Shown here: positions 60,688 to 64,000 of the stretch, piece after piece
Layout of the letters: every line of letters starts with the position of its first letter
How positions within the stretch are numbered: position 1 is the stretch's first letter
DNA from: Mesorhizobium qingshengii
Lineage (GTDB): Bacteria; Pseudomonadota; Alphaproteobacteria; Rhizobiales; Rhizobiaceae
Length of the DNA stretch: 64,000 nt
Reading direction: 5' to 3'
Assembly: GCF_900103325.1 (NCBI RefSeq)
Contig: NZ_FMXM01000008.1
Span: 1-64,000 of the forward strand
The notes under the pieces: generated by a model
The model's database searches: none
Seen by the model: the letters and a program-made list of their open reading frames with translations, nothing else
What the model was told of the DNA's origin: nothing
Made by a program: the position numbers and the translations under genes

Positions 60688-63600
60688 CTAGCCGGCGTTG
60701 CGCTGAACCTGGCGACCAGCGCCGATCCAGCGCTCGACCTTCTCGAGCAGGGCCCTGGGACTGATCGGCTTGGGCAGATAGTCGTCCATGCCGGCCTCCA
60801 GGCAGCGTTCGCGATCGCCCTTCAGCGCATGCGCGGTGACGCCCACGATCGGCACATGCGTTCCGGTTTCTTCCTCCAGCCGGCGAATGGCGGCGGTCGC
60901 CTCCAGCCCGTTCATCTCCGGCATCGAGACGTCCATCAGGATCATGCATGGATTGAGCCTGCCGAAGGCGTCGAGCGCCTTGCGGCCATTGCCGACGATC
61001 TCGAAGCCATAACCGGTCTCGCCCAGGATCTGGGTAAAGACCATCTGGTTCACCTCATTGTCCTCGGCCACCAGTATATCCAGCCTGTCCCCGCCACCGC
61101 CGGTCGCCGGCAGCCGGGGGCGAACCACCGGTGGCTGCAGCAGCGCCCGTTGTGCCGATGGCGTCGACGGCGGCGGCCGCGGAACGTCGTTTCGAGGGCC
61201 ATCGGTCGCGAGCGGTTCGGCCTCGCTACCGGTCGCGTGGCGATGGCGCTGGATGGTGGCGACCAGCGTTTCCAGCAGCACCGACGACCGCGCCGGCTTG
61301 ATCAGCTGGGCATCTATGCCAAGATCGCGATAGCTGGTGTTGGCGAGCGACTGGTCGACCGAGGTCAGCATGATGATCGGCGTCTCGGCAAGGCCGGCGG
61401 TGTTGCGCACGATCCGCGCCATTTCGGCGCCGCTCATGCCCGGCATCTGATAATCGAGCACGACACAGTCGACCGGCACGTCGTAGGCGGCGGCGGCGAA
61501 CAGCACCTTGAGGCCCTCGGCACCGCTTTCGGCGGCGCAGGAATCGAAGGTCCACGATGCCATTTGCTCGGTCAGGATGGCCCGGTTCACGGCATTGTCG
61601 TCGACGATCAGCACCCGCGCGCCGGTCACGTCCACGGGCATGATGCGTTGCCCGTCCTGCTGCCCGGCCCTTGGCAACGTGACCGTGAACCAGAAGGTCG
61701 AGCCCTTGCCCTCGGCGCTCTCGACACCCATGTCGCCGCCCATCAGATCGACGAGCCGCGAGGTGATGGCGAGGCCGAGGCCTGTCCCCTCGTGCCGTCT
61801 TGTCGAGGAAGTGTCGACCTGGCTGAACTTTTCAAACACGAGTTTCAGCTTCTGCTCGGGGATACCGATGCCGGTATCGGTAACCGAGATCGTCAGTTTC
61901 GTTCCCGTCGGAACCCGTTCGCCGGTGACGTCGACCAGCACATGGCCTTCATCGGTGAACTTCACCGCGTTGCCGACAAGATTGGTGACGATCTGCCTGA
62001 TGCGGCCGACATCGCCGATGAACATGCTTTCGAGACGAGGTTCGACCCGCACGATGAGCTCGAGGTCCTTCTCCTTGGCGCGGGTCGACACCAGCGTCGC
62101 CACATCCTCGATCGCCTCGGCAAGGTTGAAGGGCGCCGGATCGAGCACCATCTGGCCGGCATCGATCTTGGAGAAATCCAGGATGTCGTTGATGATGGTC
62201 AGCAGCGCGTTGCCCGATTTCACGATGATGTCGGTGAACGTCTTCTGCTTCGGGTCGAGGTTCGATTTGGCCAGCAGTTCGGCCATGCCGAGCACGCCGT
62301 TCATCGGCGTGCGGATTTCATGGCTCATATTGGCGAGGAATTCCGACTTGGCGCGGTCGGCGAGCACGGCGCGCTGGCGCGCCTCGCGCAATTCGGCCTC
62401 GCGCATCTTCAGCTCGGTGATGTCGGTGGTCGACCCGATCAGGTAGAGCGAACCGTCGGACGCGATCATCGCCCCCTTGCGGGCGAACTGGTGGCGCACG
62501 CTGCCGTCGGCAAGCGTCACGGTTTCCTCGACCTCCTGGGTTTCGCCGCTGCGCAGCACGGCGAGGTCGCTATTGACGAAGGCTTCGCCATCCTGTCCGA
62601 AAATCTCGATGTCGGTCTTGCCGAGCGCATATTCCCTACTAAGACCGGTGAGATCGCACCAGCCCTGGTTGACGTAGAACTGCCTGAGGTCGGAGCGCTT
62701 GGCGTAGATCGAGACCGGCACGTTGTCGATCAGGCTGCGAAACACCTCGTTCTCGCGCATGCTCTCTTCCAGCGCACGCTCGCGCGCCTTGACCTCGGTG
62801 ATGTCTGTGCTCGAACCGACCAGATGCACCGATCCGTCCAGCGCCACCAGGCGGCTCTTGCGCGTCATCAACTGCCGCAGCGTGCCGTCGCGATGGGTGA
62901 CCGGCTCCTCGATCTCCCTGACGCGACCGGTGACGACGACCTCGGTGTCGTCGTGGCTGTAGCTTTCGGCATCATCGGTGCCGAACAGCTGGCGGTCGGT
63001 GCGGCCGATGACGTCTTCCTTGGCAATGCCGGTCAGCGCGCACCAGGCCTTGTTGACGAATTCGATGCTCAGATCCTGCGCCTTGATGAAGGCGGCCACC
63101 GGCAGCTCGTCCAGAACGTGCCGGAACAGATCGATCTGGCGCATGCTTTCCTGCAGCGCCTTTTCGCGGCTCTTGATCTCGGAAATGTCGACGCGCACGC
63201 CGATGAAGGTGCCATCCTCCGTCCGCATGTCGTAGACCTGATACCAGCGGCCATCGGGATTGAGACGCTCATAGGATGAGTTGGGCAAGCGGTAGCGGGC
63301 GAGAATGCCGTCGAGCCAGCGCTCGGGATCGCTGTCGTACAGTTTGTCGACTTCGGGGTCGCCACAAAGGCGGAAATAGCCGACCGAATGGCCAAGCGCC
63401 AAAGCCTCGCGGAAGGTGCGGCCTGCCTGCCATACGGGCTTCAATTCCGGCAGCGTGTCCTGCAGCTTGCGGTTGGCGAAGACGAACTTGTCGTCACGGT
63501 CATAGATGATGACGGCGGCCGGCAACGATTCCAGCACGGTCGCAAGGTTCTTGCGGGCATCCTCGGCTTCCGTCTCGCGGCGCTTCATGTCGGAAATGTC

Positions 63601-64000
63601 GAAGATGAAGCCGGCGACATAGTTGCGGCCGCTGGCCATACCGACGCGGCTCTTCCTGACGATACGCGAGCGGCCGGCGCCATCGGCCTCGAAATTTTCT
63701 TCCACTTCGTAGGGCCGTCCGGTGGCCAGCACGTCCCGTTCGCTCTGTTCGAAAAGCGCGACGTCGTTGAGCGTGAGGAAATCGCCGCCGGGCTTGCCGA
63801 GCATGGCCCGAGGCGTCTGGCCGAACAAGGTGGCGAACGCCTCGTTGACGAACACGAAGCGCAGATTGTCGTCCTTGACGAAGATCGGATCCTTGACGGC
63901 GTTGATGACCGCTTCCGCCAGCCGCGCTTTCTCCAGCGCGTCGGCAAGTTCGGCTTCGCGGTCCTTCATGTCGGTGACGTCGACATAGGAGATCAGCCGC
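60688..64000 (-). CDS. Multi-PAS hybrid sensor histidine kinase with two receivers, N-terminus beyond window
   Basis: At least 1100 residues. The frame stays open through 64000, with LISYVDVTDMKDREAE (end of a PAS/PAC unit) ahead of the internal ATG 63969, so the true start lies outside. At least four PAS units follow, then HisKA (FLANMSHEIRTPMNGVLGMA), an HATPase domain (FEKFSQVDTSSTRRHEGTGL), receiver 1 (VLIVDDNAVNRA, Asp in VVLDYQMPGMSG) and receiver 2 (ILVAEDNEVNQM, Asp in ILMDVSMPEMNG). BarA/LuxQ-like layout; no membrane helix in the visible part. Receiver 2 probably passes phosphate to an Hpt protein elsewhere. Confidence 0.94.
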   Translation of the reverse strand, partial: RLISYVDVTDMKDREAELADALEKARLAEAVINAVKDPIFVKDDNLRFVFVNEAFATLFGQTPRAMLGKPGGDFLTLNDVALFEQSERDVLATGRPYEVEENFEADGAGRSRIVRKSRVGMASGRNYVAGFIFDISDMKRRETEAEDARKNLATVLESLPAAVIIYDRDDKFVFANRKLQDTLPELKPVWQAGRTFREALALGHSVGYFRLCGDPEVDKLYDSDPERWLDGILARYRLPNSSYERLNPDGRWYQVYDMRTEDGTFIGVRVDISEIKSREKALQESMRQIDLFRHVLDELPVAAFIKAQDLSIEFVNKAWCALTGIAKEDVIGRTDRQLFGTDDAESYSHDDTEVVVTGRVREIEEPVTHRDGTLRQLMTRKSRLVALDGSVHLVGSSTDITEVKARERALEESMRENEVFRSLIDNVPVSIYAKRSDLRQFYVNQGWCDLTGLSREYALGKTDIEIFGQDGEAFVNSDLAVLRSGETQEVEETVTLADGSVRHQFARKGAMIASDGSLYLIGSTTDITELKMREAELREARQRAVLADRAKSEFLANMSHEIRTPMNGVLGMAELLAKSNLDPKQKTFTDIIVKSGNALLTIINDILDFSKIDAGQMVLDPAPFNLAEAIEDVATLVSTRAKEKDLELIVRVEPRLESMFIGDVGRIRQIVTNLVGNAVKFTDEGHVLVDVTGERVPTGTKLTISVTDTGIGIPEQKLKLVFEKFSQVDTSSTRRHEGTGLGLAITSRLVDLMGGDMGVESAEGKGSTFWFTVTLPRAGQQDGQRIMPVDVTGARVLIVDDNAVNRAILTEQMASWTFDSCAAESGAEGLKVLFAAAAYDVPVDCVVLDYQMPGMSGAEMARIVRNTAGLAETPIIMLTSVDQSLANTSYRDLGIDAQLIKPARSSVLLETLVATIQRHRHATGSEAEPLATDGPRNDVPRPPPSTPSAQRALLQPPVVRPRLPATGGGGDRLDILVAEDNEVNQMVFTQILGETGYGFEIVGNGRKALDAFGRLNPCMILMDVSMPEMNGLEATAAIRRLEEETGTHVPIVGVTAHALKGDRERCLEAGMDDYLPKPISPRALLEKVERWIGAGRQVQRNAG

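Noticed and set aside
60685..63279. Very long plus-strand open frame opposite the hybrid kinase
   Set aside because: It is antisense to clear PAS, kinase and receiver domains; its translation is Arg/His/Gln-rich with no recognisable motif, as expected from GC-rich shadow frames.

Overview
The window is GC-rich, densely coding DNA that looks like a chromosome segment of a Rhizobiales alphaproteobacterium, most likely Mesorhizobium or a close Phyllobacteriaceae relative. The support is a PhyR-NepR-EcfG general stress locus, HWE-type histidine kinases, RIME-like and GATC-armed palindromic repeats typical of rhizobia, and many rhizobial-style ABC transporters. No rRNA, tRNA, CRISPR array, insertion sequence or phage gene was seen. 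The genus is an inference from gene content and repeats, not from a marker gene.

Layout. 1-4.2 kb: a minus-strand operon for a homoserine-dehydrogenase-like SAF-domain oxidoreductase followed by E1-alpha, E1-beta and E2 of a 2-oxoacid/acetoin-type dehydrogenase; E2 runs off the left edge and carries a translated palindromic repeat. 4.6-9.8 kb: a TetR repressor divergent from an RND efflux adaptor and pump, with a palindrome inside the shared promoter. 9.9-15.6 kb: an L,D-transpeptidase, small exported proteins, two OmpR-type regulators (one with a degenerate receiver), a soluble hybrid histidine kinase and a small membrane protein.

16.1-31.9 kb: a catabolic and uptake cluster. It holds a Rieske oxygenase, class III aminotransferase, PotABCD-type ABC transporter with two paralogous binding proteins, flavin amine oxidase, BetI-like TetR regulator, SAM methyltransferase, two CrtI-type flavoenzymes, a GcvT-like protein and a 91-residue protein. 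The same 16-bp palindrome, TTGAAY-N4-RTTCAA, lies upstream of every transcription unit, so the cluster looks like one regulon for an N-methylated or polyamine-like compound that I cannot name. 31.9-36.8 kb: an M19 dipeptidase, an MhqD/MhqA-like pair with a small GNAT gene, and a formylglycine-type sulfatase/phosphonate monoester hydrolase.

36.8-49.8 kb: a general-stress-response island. The core phyR and nepR-ecfG genes are divergent. Around them lie three HWE/HisKA_2 kinases, a single-domain FATGUY-type response regulator, a Crp/Fnr regulator, a triple PRC-barrel protein, a lipid-kinase-like protein and several tiny membrane proteins. I find ten exact GGAAC-N16-CGTT promoters, all with the same spacing, which put most of these genes under EcfG.

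50.0-55.0 kb: a xylose/ribose-type ABC importer (with a half-size ATPase) divergent from a ROK repressor. 55.0-60.2 kb: pstSCAB-phoU-phoB behind a clear Pho box. 60.7-64.0 kb: a large multi-PAS hybrid histidine kinase whose N-terminus lies beyond the right edge.
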